Source: Flavivirga sp. 57AJ16
Lineage (GTDB): Bacteria; Bacteroidota; Bacteroidia; Flavobacteriales; Flavobacteriaceae
DNA: 64,000 nucleotides
Direction of reading: 5' to 3'
Assembly: GCF_028736925.1 (NCBI RefSeq)
Contig: NZ_JAQZAT010000010.1
Location: forward strand, 1 to 64,000
Position numbers and translations under genes: made by a program. Below the pieces are notes generated by a model. The model was not told where the DNA came from, did no database searches, and saw nothing but the letters and a program-made list of their open reading frames with translations. This document shows, piece by piece, positions 17,383 through 24,799 of the stretch. Position 1 is the stretch's first letter. The number at the start of each line of letters is the position of its first letter.

Positions 17383-17979
17383 ATGAAAATTGGAATTATC
17401 GGATCAGGGCAAATAGGCAAAGCCCTTTCAAAGAAATTGGTAAATGCAGGTTATCCTGTTATCCTATCCAATTCGAGGGGTATTGAGTCGTTGCAACCCC
17501 TTATAAAAGAACTTGGAACATTGGCAATAGCCGGTACAAACGAAGATGCCTGCAATGCGGATGTTATAATATTGGCTGTGATGTGGTGGCATATACCCGA
17601 TGTGGTAAATGAACTTAAAATCCAGTTGAAAGGAAAAATCGTTGTTGATGTTAGCAATTATTTTTCTAAAGACGGTAATCCTACAAAATTGGAAAAGCCA
17701 ACTGGTGTTATCGTCGCAGAACTAATGCCTGATTCTAAAATCGTCAAAGCATTTAACCATTTATATGGCAAGTGGATCGAAGCAGATCCTAAAGTAGCGA
17801 ACGGCAAACGTGTCAGCTTTATTTCCGGAGACCACCCCTCTGCCAATGCAACCGTAGGGAGGATAATAAAAGACTTAGGATTTAAGGTTGTTGACCTTGG
17901 TAATTTGGAACAGGCGGGTCAAATAACCGATGTTGGGCAAGCACTATCTGGACTGAATTTAGTTAGTTACCCAATTTAA
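17383..17979 (+). CDS. F420-dependent-type NADP oxidoreductase (NAD(P)-binding)
   Basis: The 198-residue Rossmann protein starts with 'MKIGIIGSGQIGKALSKKLV' (GxGxxG) and 'VILSNSRG', the pattern of NADP oxidoreductase coenzyme-F420-dependent domains. 'VIILAVMWWHIPDVV' and 'IVKAFNHLYG' are further family landmarks. In bacteria without F420 these enzymes are NADPH-dependent reductases of unknown substrate. About 95 bases separate it from the NmrA-like gene, so co-induction through HxlR is plausible. Its 3' end abuts an SDR fragment on the opposite strand. Confidence 0.85.
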   Translation: MKIGIIGSGQIGKALSKKLVNAGYPVILSNSRGIESLQPLIKELGTLAIAGTNEDACNADVIILAVMWWHIPDVVNELKIQLKGKIVVDVSNYFSKDGNPTKLEKPTGVIVAELMPDSKIVKAFNHLYGKWIEADPKVANGKRVSFISGDHPSANATVGRIIKDLGFKVVDLGNLEQAGQITDVGQALSGLNLVSYPI

Positions 17980-17982
17980 TAT

Positions 17983-18227
17983 TTATCAATACATTTAGTT
18001 TAGGAAATCGACTTGTGATTTCTGCTGTTAATGATTCACGACCAGTTTGTGTTGAAACATCTGCCACAATGGTATTTATTTTTGGAAAACGTTTTTTCAC
18101 CTCATTAAGTGTTGCCTTTGTTCTGCCACAAATAATAACTACATGTCCTTCATTTAAAAAGGTTTCGTCCATTGCCAAACCAATACCTGCACTTCCACCA
18201 GTAATTAATACTGTATTATTACTCTGT
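17983..18227 (-). pseudogene. N-terminal fragment of an SDR (DltE-like)
   Basis: The reverse strand reads 'NTVLITGGSAGIGLAMDETF', a complete SDR cofactor loop, then 'GHVVIICGRTKATLNEVKKR' and 'LNVLIN', where a normal enzyme would continue with 'NAGI'. At that point (about 17983-17986) the similarity stops and the frame runs into the 3' end of the neighbouring gene. Roughly two thirds of the enzyme is missing. No ATG is available in frame upstream of the Rossmann strand, and an in-frame TAA lies just before it. Confidence 0.75.
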
Positions 18228-18284
18228 TTTATATATACTTTAATTATATTTTATTCTAATTTATTTGCTGCTAAAAGTTCACCT

Positions 18285-18866
18285 TTATTTATTTTTCCGA
18301 CCAAATTCTTCCACTTTATCTAGCCACTTTTTCCTTAATCCGTTGGTCGATTTTTTTACAGATCCAAAATAGGTAACTTTCACTGGTTTAATTCCACAAT
18401 ATTCCAAGGTTGCCTTTTTAAGTTGATTGATACTTGGTTTTCCTAAAACAAGCCAATAATACCAACTTGGAGCGTCAAGAGTTGTAATTATATGTACCGT
18501 TTCACCTTTAAGCAACTTATCCCACTAAACTGAGTTTTCTCTGGGTTGAAATGCCATACCAGGTAAAAAAAGTTGATCTATGAAGCCCTTTAAAATTGCA
18601 GGTATTCCTGCCCACCAAACAGGATGAGTCCAAACCAAATGGTCTGCCCATGTAATTTTTTCCCAAGCATTCAAAAGATCCGGCTCCAATTCGGTTCTTT
18701 TTAGATAGCCAAATTCAAGATTAGGATTAAACTTTAAATTAGAAATTATTAATTCTTCTACTTCCGCATTACTTTCCAAAGCTCCTTTTTTATATGCGGC
18801 CGCAAGTCTAAAGTTCAGACTTTCTTTATTTGGATGGCCATTAAGGATCAAAATTTTTTTAGCCAT
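18285..18866 (-). pseudogene. NAD(P)H-dependent quinone reductase (flavodoxin-like fold) with an in-frame TAG
   Basis: The N-terminal part 'MAKKILILNGHPNKESLNF' through 'HPVWWAGIPAILKGFIDQLF' and 'LPGMAFQPRENSV' is the FMN-binding half of an MdaB/KefF-type flavoprotein. A TAG codon at 18525-18527 interrupts it. The same frame continues with 'WDKLLKGETVHIITTLDAPS' to 'EEFGRKNK' at 18285, the C-terminal half including the 'TTLDAPSWYYW' substrate-pocket stretch. Counting the stop the gene has about 193 codons, the usual length. The TAG probably replaced a Trp TGG in a tandem 'WWDKLLKG'. One nucleotide change would restore the enzyme. It was once paired with a divergent HxlR, of which only a fragment remains at 18928. 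Confidence 0.85.
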
Positions 18867-18927
18867 TCTCAATTTTTAAAAATTGGAATTGCAAATATAC
18901 TTTCAATATTATACTTTTTCAAGTAAG

Positions 18928-19146
18928 ATGCTAATCAAGGAATTAAAGAACCTCAAAGCTATTGGCATAGTAAACCGGGAAACATTCAATACGGTCCCTA
19001 TTACCGTTGAGTATAGTTTAACGGATGATGGACTTACCTTGAAACCCGTGCTTGACCAAATGAAAGAATGGGCTAGTGATTTCAGGAAAAAATTAGAAAA
19101 AAAACGTAAAAAACTTGAAAGATGTTTTAAAGGAATTATAATATAA
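18928..19146 (+). pseudogene. C-terminal fragment of an HxlR-family regulator
   Basis: The 72-residue frame 'MLIKELKNLKAIGIVNRETF' then 'VEYSLTDDGLTLKPVLDQMK' is the wing and dimerisation helix of an HxlR protein. The N-terminal helices, including the recognition helix and the sensor Cys, are absent. Upstream sequence leads directly into the quinone reductase promoter, so a deletion joined the two. It cannot bind DNA as it stands. Confidence 0.78.
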
Positions 19147-19153
19147 AAAAGGT

Positions 19154-19522
19154 TTATATAGATTTCCCAATCACTTTATCTCTATGATTTTTGCCCCATG
19201 TGCTTAGCTCTTCCAGGACATTTTTTAATGTGTGGCTATATGCTGTGGATTCATAAATGATACTTACCGGTGAACTTGGATATACGATTCGTTTTATGAG
19301 AAAATTCATTTCTAGATCCTTCAATTCATTCGACAATACTTTGGGCGAAATACCCTTGATTTCTTTTTGAATCTCATTAAACCTTTTGGGAGATTGCACC
19401 AGGCAAAGCACTATGGCCAATTTCCATTTTCCGTTTAATACGTACATCGCATCCAGCACGTTTTTTAATGAGCCCGCACATGCTTCCTTGGTCGGAAGTG
19501 CTTCTTGTTCAAGTGTTTTCAT
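19154..19522 (-). CDS. HxlR-family transcriptional regulator (partner of AzoR)
   Basis: The 122-residue regulator carries a Cys near the N-terminus in 'KEACAGSLKNVLDAMYVLNG', then 'KWKLAIVLCLVQSPKRFNEI', the recognition helix 'ISPKVLSNELKDLE' and the wing 'IIYESTAYSHTLKNVLEEL'. It is divergent from the azoreductase gene at 19638 and separated from it by 115 bases containing two CCTWWAGG motifs. This matches the HxlR/YodB-AzoR arrangement described in Firmicutes, where a Cys-based repressor releases azoreductase in response to quinones. Confidence 0.9.
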   Translation of the reverse strand: MKTLEQEALPTKEACAGSLKNVLDAMYVLNGKWKLAIVLCLVQSPKRFNEIQKEIKGISPKVLSNELKDLEMNFLIKRIVYPSSPVSIIYESTAYSHTLKNVLEELSTWGKNHRDKVIGKSI

Positions 19523-19540
19523 AGTAACAAAGATAAAAAC

Positions 19541-19574
19541 TTTCCTAAAGGTAACCGCTTTCCTTTAGGTAACT
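19541..19574. promoter_or_regulatory. Putative HxlR operator pair upstream of azoR
   Basis: TTTCCTAAAGGTAACC (19541-19556) and TTTCCTTTAGGTAACT (19559-19574) repeat with an 18-base step. Their cores CCTAAAGG and CCTTTAGG are also reverse complements of each other. They lie just upstream of a TTTG (19582-19585) and a TAGTTTTG -7 box (19601-19608) of the azoR promoter, and close to the hxlR start on the other strand. Confidence 0.65.
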
Positions 19575-19637
19575 ACTATATTTTGTATAGTTATTCGCGT
19601 TAGTTTTGTGCTTTTAAAGTTGTAAATAAAATACAAA

Positions 19638-20249
19638 ATGAATTCAAAACGCATATTACAAATCAACTCCAGTATCATGGAAGAAAAATCGTATAGCAGA
19701 AAATTAGGAAATGCTATCGTTGAAAAAATAAAGGTAAAATATCCTAACAGTACACTTGAGCAATTGGATTTGGTGGAAAGTAATATCCCACATCTAACAC
19801 CGGAAACTTTACATGCCATGTTTACTCCAGAAGAGCATCAAACCGATGAAGTGAGGCAAGCACTTCAACTGTCGGATAATTTGGTGAAACAATTATTTGA
19901 CTGTGACATCGTGGTAATTGGCGCACCACTTATCAACCGTACCATCCATTCTTCCCTGAAGGCATGGATAGACCATATAACACGTCGTGGAATCACATTT
20001 GGCTATAATGAAGCTGGCATGCCCATTGGATTCATCTCAGAAAAAAAAGTATATGTGGCCATGAGTTCAGGTGGCATTTACACAGATGAACAAGGTAAAT
20101 CGAATGATTTTGTAGCACCTTACCTAAAATCGTTCTTAGGCTTCTTGGGCATGACCGACCTTACCGTATTTAGAGCTGAAGGACTTCATATTCCCGTTAT
20201 ACAGGATACGGCATTAGAAAAAGGAGTTAATAGTATTGTCATTGATTAA
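19638..20249 (+). CDS. azoR: FMN-dependent NADH-azoreductase
   Basis: The 203-residue flavodoxin-fold protein has the AzoR plan: the opening strand with the FMN-phosphate loop 'INSSIMEEKSYSRKLG', a middle 'DCDIVVIGAPLINRTIHSSL' carrying the P-x-x-N-x-x-x-P/H-like flavin loop, 'KAWIDHITRRGITFGYNEAG', and 'AMSSGGIYT' for the isoalloxazine site. These enzymes reduce quinones and azo dyes by two electrons with NAD(P)H and protect against quinone stress. It is divergent from an HxlR-family gene, with the operators between. The gene is intact and full length. Confidence 0.9.
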   Translation: MNSKRILQINSSIMEEKSYSRKLGNAIVEKIKVKYPNSTLEQLDLVESNIPHLTPETLHAMFTPEEHQTDEVRQALQLSDNLVKQLFDCDIVVIGAPLINRTIHSSLKAWIDHITRRGITFGYNEAGMPIGFISEKKVYVAMSSGGIYTDEQGKSNDFVAPYLKSFLGFLGMTDLTVFRAEGLHIPVIQDTALEKGVNSIVID

Positions 20250-20278
20250 AAAAATATACTGCTCTTCTCAATAGTTTG

Positions 20279-20472
20279 AAAAAGAGGCTGTCTGAAAAGT
20301 GTCATTCTGAATATTACCGAGAAACAAAAATATTTTGTTTTGAAGGTAGCCGCGAAGCTATGATGAATCTCTTAAAAACATAATATATTGTTTTACAAAA
20401 TAATAAGATTCTTCGCTATAGCCTGTACTGAGCATTCTAAGTTAATAACAAACTTTTCAGACAGCCTCTTTT
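20279..20472. repeat. MITE-like repeat, type 1, copy 2 (intact)
   Basis: Terminal inverted repeats of 21 bases: it begins AAAAGAGGCTGTCTGAAAAG and ends with the complement (CTTTTCAGACAGCCTCTTTT). The 194-bp body carries no gene. Its interior has a second, imperfect inverted symmetry ('cgaagct..cttcgctatagcct'). The same body occurs at 13124-13277. It occupies most of the 311-base gap between azoR and the next NmrA-like gene. Confidence 0.85.
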
Positions 20473-20560
20473 CATTATCCCCATTCCTGTTATAAAATCC
20501 CTCATTTAGGTTATATCTGCCTTTATCCGCTTGATGATATTTGCACTATAAAATAGAAGT

Positions 20561-21463
20561 ATGAATATAGTCATTACAGGTTCCTTAGGGAACATCGGTA
20601 AATCGCTCACCCCCACTTTGGTAAAAAGAGGGCATCATGTCACAGTAATCTCGAGCAAAGCAGAAAGGCAACAGAACATTGAAGCTTTTGGGGCAAAAGC
20701 AGCCATTGGCTCTATGAAAGATGGCGGGTTTTTAGCCAAAACTTTCAAAGGAGCCGATATCGTTTACCTCATGGAAGCATGGGAAGGCATCGGCAGCATT
20801 TTTGATAAAGATGTTGATTTTTTGGCAGGCTTTCATCTCATTGGAAACAATTATAAACAAGCTGTATTGGCTTCGGGAGTTAAAAAGGTTGTTCATCTCA
20901 GCAGTGTTGGTGCTCACTGTTCTACAGGGTATGGTTCGCTTTCCGCCCACTATGATGTTGAAAATATTTTGAAGCAACTTCCCGATGATGTTTCCATCAA
21001 GTTTATGAGACCAACCGGTTTCTACACCAATTTATTTAGGTCTATGCCATCTATTAAAGAAAAAGGGGCGATTGTTTCAAACTATGGTGGCGATAAAAAA
21101 GAACCTTGGGTTTCCCCATTGGATATCGCTGACGCAATTGCCGAAGAAATGGCATCCCCTTTTGAGGGAAGAAAAGTTCGTTATATAGCAAGTGATGAAG
21201 TATCTCCCAATGAGATAGTCCGAATATTGGGAAAAGCCATCGGAAACCCTGATTTAAAATGGGTTGAAATTTCAGACGAACAAATGCTAGAGGGCATGTT
21301 GTCAATGGGCGTAAATCCAAAAATTGCAAAAGGGATGGTAGAAATGCAGGCAAGTCAACGTACCGGTTTATTGTTCGAAGATTTTTATCGTAACAAACCA
21401 GAATTGGGCAAAATAAAATTTGTTGATTTCGCCAAAGATTTTGCTATAGCTTATAATAATTAA
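20561..21463 (+). CDS. NmrA-like NAD(P)-dependent oxidoreductase
   Basis: The 300-residue atypical SDR starts 'MNIVITGSLGNIGKSLTPTL' (Rossmann GxxGxxG), followed by 'VTVISSKAERQQNIEAFGAK' and 'ADIVYLMEAWEG'. 'KKVVHLSSVGAHCSTGYGSL' carries the conserved Ser region, and 'IKFMRPTGFYTNLF' is typical of the NmrA family. The C-terminal part 'VRYIASDEVSPNEIVRILGK' is the substrate lobe. The classical YxxxK pair is missing, as usual in this branch. An 11-base gap links it to the SDR gene at 21474. Probably a reductase of electrophilic small molecules, or an NADPH-sensing protein. Confidence 0.86.
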   Translation: MNIVITGSLGNIGKSLTPTLVKRGHHVTVISSKAERQQNIEAFGAKAAIGSMKDGGFLAKTFKGADIVYLMEAWEGIGSIFDKDVDFLAGFHLIGNNYKQAVLASGVKKVVHLSSVGAHCSTGYGSLSAHYDVENILKQLPDDVSIKFMRPTGFYTNLFRSMPSIKEKGAIVSNYGGDKKEPWVSPLDIADAIAEEMASPFEGRKVRYIASDEVSPNEIVRILGKAIGNPDLKWVEISDEQMLEGMLSMGVNPKIAKGMVEMQASQRTGLLFEDFYRNKPELGKIKFVDFAKDFAIAYNN

Positions 21464-21473
21464 AAAAAGCGAC

Positions 21474-22210
21474 ATGAAAAAAGTACTAATTACAGGGGCC
21501 AACAAAAGTATTGGCTATGAAACCGCACGACAATTATTGCAACAAGGCTACTACGTTTTCATAGGCAGTCGCAATCTGGAAAACGGAGCGGCAGCTTTCG
21601 AAAAACTTAAAGCCGAAGGACTAACTCATGTTGAAATCGTACAATTGGATGTTACCGATGACGATTCAGTAAAATCGGCAAGAATTGAAATCGGTAAAAA
21701 AACGGAAGTTCTGGACGTGCTTATCAACAATGCAGGTATCAATGGCGGTTGGCCACAAGCTGCATTAGAAGCAAGCATAGACCAATTCAAACAAGTATTT
21801 GAAACCAATGTGTATGGTGTGGCTAGAGTGACACAAGCATTTATTATATGATGTATAAAGCAGAAGAACCACGTATAGTAAATGTATCATCAAGTGGTTG
21901 TTCCTTAACACTACATTGCGATCCCGCTTGGAAATATTATTCACACAAAGCGGCTGTCTATCCGGCATCAAAAGCAGCCCTTAATATGTACACTATCAAT
22001 TTGGCATATGAACTAAAGGATACGTCATTTAAGGTAAATGCCGTTTGTCCGGGATTCGTGGCAACGGACTTTAATGACCATCGTGGCACAGGTACGGTGC
22101 AAGAAGCAGGAACTCGTATTAGTAAATATGCTATGATTGGCGAGGATGGTCCCACAGGAAAGTTCATCAGCGAGGAACACAATCCAGAAACAGGAGAATG
22201 CCCTTGGTAA
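21474..22210 (+). pseudogene. SDR-family oxidoreductase split by a one-base deletion
   Basis: First part (21474-21851): 'MKKVLITGANKSIGYETARQ' with the cofactor loop, 'DVLINNAGI' and 'VTQAFI', ending at TGA 21849-21851. Second part (ATG at 21848, another frame): 'EEPRIVNVSSSGCSLTL', the catalytic 'YPASKAALNMYTINLAYE' and 'VNAVCPGFVATDF' to 22210. Inserting one base at about 21846 (TTTATT-ATATG to TTTATTGATATG, giving F-I-D-M-M) restores a normal enzyme of about 245 residues. The accidental ATGA overlap could allow coupled translation of two halves, but a split Rossmann fold is unlikely to be active. The enzyme resembles carbonyl reductase-type SDRs. Confidence 0.82.
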
Positions 22211-22243
22211 AAATTATTGCTTTTGAATTTTGTAAATTTGAGA

Positions 22244-23158
22244 ATGAAAAAGGAAGAGAATACACTTTATAAATTTGAATCATTAAACGACTTTCATTGG
22301 GTGTTTGGCTTACAAAAACCTATGCACCCGTTGATTAGCTTCATTGATATTACGGACTTAGAAAAACTACCCAACGATTTTCCGAAATCTATGGTAATGA
22401 ACTTCTATAAGGTTTCCTATAAAACGGGGATGTGTGGACAAGCTAAATACGGACAGCATTATTATGATTTTGGAGAAGGGGGTTTGGTACTTACCTCTCC
22501 AAATCAAGTATTTGAAAGTCCCAGTGGCAATCACGCAGGTGGTAGTTTATTATTGGTCCACCCCGATTTTCTTTTAACCTATCCATTGGCAAAGAAGATC
22601 AAGGAATATGGTTTCTTTTCCTATGCCACTAATGAAGCACTGCATTTATCAGAAAATGAAAGAAAAACAATCTTATCCATTTTTGAAATTATAGACGCTG
22701 AATTAAAAAGTAGGATAGATGATTTTAGCCAGGATGTCATGATAGCACAACTTGAGCTCCTGTTAAGTTACTGTAACCGTTTTTATAAACGACAATTCAT
22801 GACTCGAAAAGTCGTAAACAACGAATTACTACAAAAAATGGAGGAAATTTTAGACAACTATTTTAATGGCTCCTCACCATTGAAGGAAGGAATTCCAACA
22901 GTGCAATTGCTCTCTGAAGAATTAAATATTTCTCCCAGCTATTTAAGTGATATGTTGAGAGCTCTAACCGGTTTAAGCGCACAGCACCATATACACAACA
23001 AACTTGTCGAAAAGGCAAAAGAAATGCTTTCTGTATCTGAATTAACAGTTAGTGAAATAGCATATAAATTAGGCTTTGAATACCCTCAAAGTTTTAGCCG
23101 ATTGTTTAAGAGTAAAAATGGGGTCAGTCCGATGGCGTTTAGGGCGAGTTTCAATTGA
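22244..23158 (+). CDS. AraC-family transcriptional regulator
   Basis: The 304-residue regulator is paralogous to the one at 9066. The N-terminal sensor contains 'VFGLQKPMHPLISFIDI' and 'YGFFSYATNEALHLSENE'. The C-terminal domain carries the HTHs 'TVQLLSEELNISPSYLSDML' and 'VSEIAYKLGFEYPQSFSRLF' with 'KSKNGVSPMAFR'. I start at 22244 (MKKEEN) instead of 22217, because the additional nine residues look like leader sequence and the paralogue begins 'MKK'. It lies 33 bases after the frameshifted SDR and presumably regulated the NmrA/SDR unit. Confidence 0.88.
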   Translation: MKKEENTLYKFESLNDFHWVFGLQKPMHPLISFIDITDLEKLPNDFPKSMVMNFYKVSYKTGMCGQAKYGQHYYDFGEGGLVLTSPNQVFESPSGNHAGGSLLLVHPDFLLTYPLAKKIKEYGFFSYATNEALHLSENERKTILSIFEIIDAELKSRIDDFSQDVMIAQLELLLSYCNRFYKRQFMTRKVVNNELLQKMEEILDNYFNGSSPLKEGIPTVQLLSEELNISPSYLSDMLRALTGLSAQHHIHNKLVEKAKEMLSVSELTVSEIAYKLGFEYPQSFSRLFKSKNGVSPMAFRASFN

Positions 23159-23211
23159 ATTAAATAATCCAAATTAGCAATGCTATAAAAAATAGAATCA
23201 TTTTTTAATCC

Positions 23212-23423
23212 TTAAAGGTAGAATGGTTTTATAGGCATCATTATAAACTAAGAACTGAAGTAGAGTTATCCATCTTCGGGTGGATAGAGACTTGGTACAA
23301 TAACAAACGAAGACATTCCTTTTTAGGGAACAGAACAATAAGAGAATTTGAATTAGATATGTATAACCACAAACTAGCTGCTTAGTCATTCAACTTAAAG
23401 TCCAGTTTTTTGTTGCAAGTCCA
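23212..23423 (+). mobile_element. IS3-family remnant: transposase C-terminus and right end
   Basis: The open frame reads 'VEWFYRHHYKLRTEVELSIF' then 'GWIETWYNNKRRHSFLGNRT', the strongly conserved end of the IS3-family OrfB integrase core, stopping at TAG 23383-23385. About 40 bases later the element ends with GTCCAGTTTTTTGTTGCAAG and TCCA (to 23423), typical of an IS3 terminal repeat. Everything upstream, including the DDE Asp residues and the left end, is gone. The remnant separates the oxidoreductase zone from integrase debris and the sigma/TBDT operon. Confidence 0.85.
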
Positions 23424-23436
23424 ATTAATAATTATG

Positions 23437-23601
23437 AGGTATTATGAGAACAATAAAAATGGAGCCGATAATTTTATTTTTCCTGAAATGAAAAAAGCAG
23501 ATTTCAGTAACGCCAAAGCTATTTATCACAAAATCAAAGTGGTGATCAGTAAATTCAACAAGGACCTAAAATCAATTGTAAAAAAAAGCCTTGATTACTA
23601 A
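23437..23601 (+). pseudogene. Internal fragment of a tyrosine-recombinase (phage-type integrase)
   Basis: The segment 'DNFIFPEMKKADFSNAKAIY' then 'HKIKVVISKFNKDLKSIVKK' matches the region just before the catalytic H-x-x-R box of Bacteroidota tyrosine integrases ('FVFP.....DFSN...Y.KI....FNK.LK..'). It ends after 'SLDY' where the catalytic box should follow. The N-terminal two thirds and the catalytic C-terminus are absent. Together with the IS3 remnant it marks an old integration or deletion point. Confidence 0.7.
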
Positions 23602-23671
23602 AAAGAAATAACATAAAACCTATAATAAATAACCCAAATGTTTGTTTTAAAGCAGAAGAACCTTCAATGAA

Positions 23672-24199
23672 ATGGAAAACAAAGAACTTGTGAAAAAGCT
23701 TAAGAAAGGCAATAAAAAGGCCTTCAAGGATATATATTCCTCCTATTATTCAAAATTAATTCAAACCGCAAAGCGATTTGAGTTCAAGTTTCTTACACCC
23801 GAAGATTTTGTACAGGAAACTTTTCTTAAGATCTACAATAACAGAGAACAGCTAAAAGAAGACGTTCTTTTTGATAAGCAGTTATTTGTCATTTGTAAAA
23901 ACATTATCCTAAATCATTTAAGAAGAGAAAATAAGGTTATTCCTATTAACGCCTCTATTCTTAAAAGTGATCTTCAGGAAGAAGATGATTTTTATGAAGA
24001 TTTCGAATATAAAAAAAAACAATTAGAGGATTTACTCCTCCAACTTCCAGAACAGCAACGGAAAATTTTCATACTTCACAAACTAAAAAATTATTCTTAT
24101 CAGGAAATAGCAGAAATTACCCAACTCTCCCCCAAGACAATTGCCAACCACATTTACCTGGCCAATAAATTTCTTCAGAAAAAAATAGCAAACGCTTAG
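23672..24199 (+). CDS. ECF RNA polymerase sigma-70 factor (FecI-like)
   Basis: The 175-residue sigma factor has region 2 at the N-terminus ('ELVKKLKKGNKKAFKDIYSS', 'LTPEDFVQETFLKIYNNREQ') and region 4 near the C-terminus ('LLLQLPEQQRKIFILHKLKN', 'YSYQEIAEITQLSPKTIANH'). It is the first gene of a sigma / lipoprotein / small protein / FecR / TBDT / DUF4249 array on one strand. In such cell-surface signalling systems FecR holds the sigma factor until the STN domain of the receptor reports substrate. Start chosen at MENKELV. Confidence 0.92.
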   Translation: MENKELVKKLKKGNKKAFKDIYSSYYSKLIQTAKRFEFKFLTPEDFVQETFLKIYNNREQLKEDVLFDKQLFVICKNIILNHLRRENKVIPINASILKSDLQEEDDFYEDFEYKKKQLEDLLLQLPEQQRKIFILHKLKNYSYQEIAEITQLSPKTIANHIYLANKFLQKKIANA

Positions 24200-24250
24200 G
24201 AACTTTTCGATTCTTGTTTGTCATATAAGTAAGTACAAAACAAACTTATT

Positions 24251-24601
24251 ATGAAAAACGTAGTAAAATTTCTTAGTCTATTTATCTTCATTTTAATTTT
24301 CCCGTCCTGTAGCAATGACGACGACAACTCTGTTCCGGAAACCACAACCATGGTGGGCAATTGGGTTCAAAGCAAAGTTAGTTTGAAATATGAAAACCCA
24401 TCTAATGGCAACATTATAGAAAAAGTTTACGATTTGACCGATTTATGTGATCCTATACCTGTAGCTATATTTCAAGAAAATGGAGGACTTACCTACACAA
24501 ATATTATGATTGACGCCAGTACACAACAAGAATTAACTTGTGAAAGCACAAATACTATGGAAGGAGCGGGTGAAGGAACTATTACCCTTGAACGCCAATA
24601 G
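24251..24601 (+). CDS. Small lipoprotein, lipocalin-like
   Basis: The 116-residue product has a lipoprotein signal with lipobox 'IFPSC' (Cys20), an acidic linker 'SNDDDNSVPE', and then 'VGNWVQSKVSL', which resembles the G-x-W opening strand of flavobacterial lipocalin-like lipoproteins. It is followed by beta-rich sequence with two Cys (in 'DLCDPI' and 'LTCES') that could form a disulfide. A strong hairpin terminator follows the stop. The function is unknown; as a surface-exposed part of the operon it may bind the imported ligand. It is unusual to find it between the sigma factor and FecR. Confidence 0.75.
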   Translation: MKNVVKFLSLFIFILIFPSCSNDDDNSVPETTTMVGNWVQSKVSLKYENPSNGNIIEKVYDLTDLCDPIPVAIFQENGGLTYTNIMIDASTQQELTCESTNTMEGAGEGTITLERQ

Positions 24602-24616
24602 CTGTTCCAATATAAA

Positions 24617-24651
24617 AAACCTGAAGTTTGAATCAAACTTCGGGTTTACCT
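24617..24651 (+). terminator. Rho-independent terminator after the lipocalin-like gene
   Basis: AAACCTGAAGTTTG and CAAACTTCGGGTTT form a 14-bp stem (one G-U pair) around the loop AAT, followed by ACCTTTT. It should end or attenuate the sigma/lipoprotein transcript before the 24800 gene, so the downstream FecR/TBDT genes may depend on a second promoter. Confidence 0.8.
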
Positions 24652-24799
24652 TTTCAAGGAAGGCTATTACTTACGATAGTTCAAATTGATGATACATCTG
24701 AATATAAACCTTCATTACCAACCCAATGATAAATATTAAAAGAAAAATTGATTAAGCTTGGGAACTTTGTATTTCTCGTTTGTCATATATACGTAAACA

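Noticed and set aside
18525-18527. Programmed amber readthrough or pyrrolysine-type recoding in the quinone reductase
   Set aside because: No recoding element is visible, the paired regulator is also ruined, and Bacteroidota are not known to recode TAG; decay is simpler.
9066-23158. Single biosynthetic gene cluster
   Set aside because: Although rich in oxidoreductases, it has no scaffold-building enzyme (PKS, NRPS, terpene synthase), and several members are pseudogenes; it reads as a pile-up of stress-type reductases and regulators.
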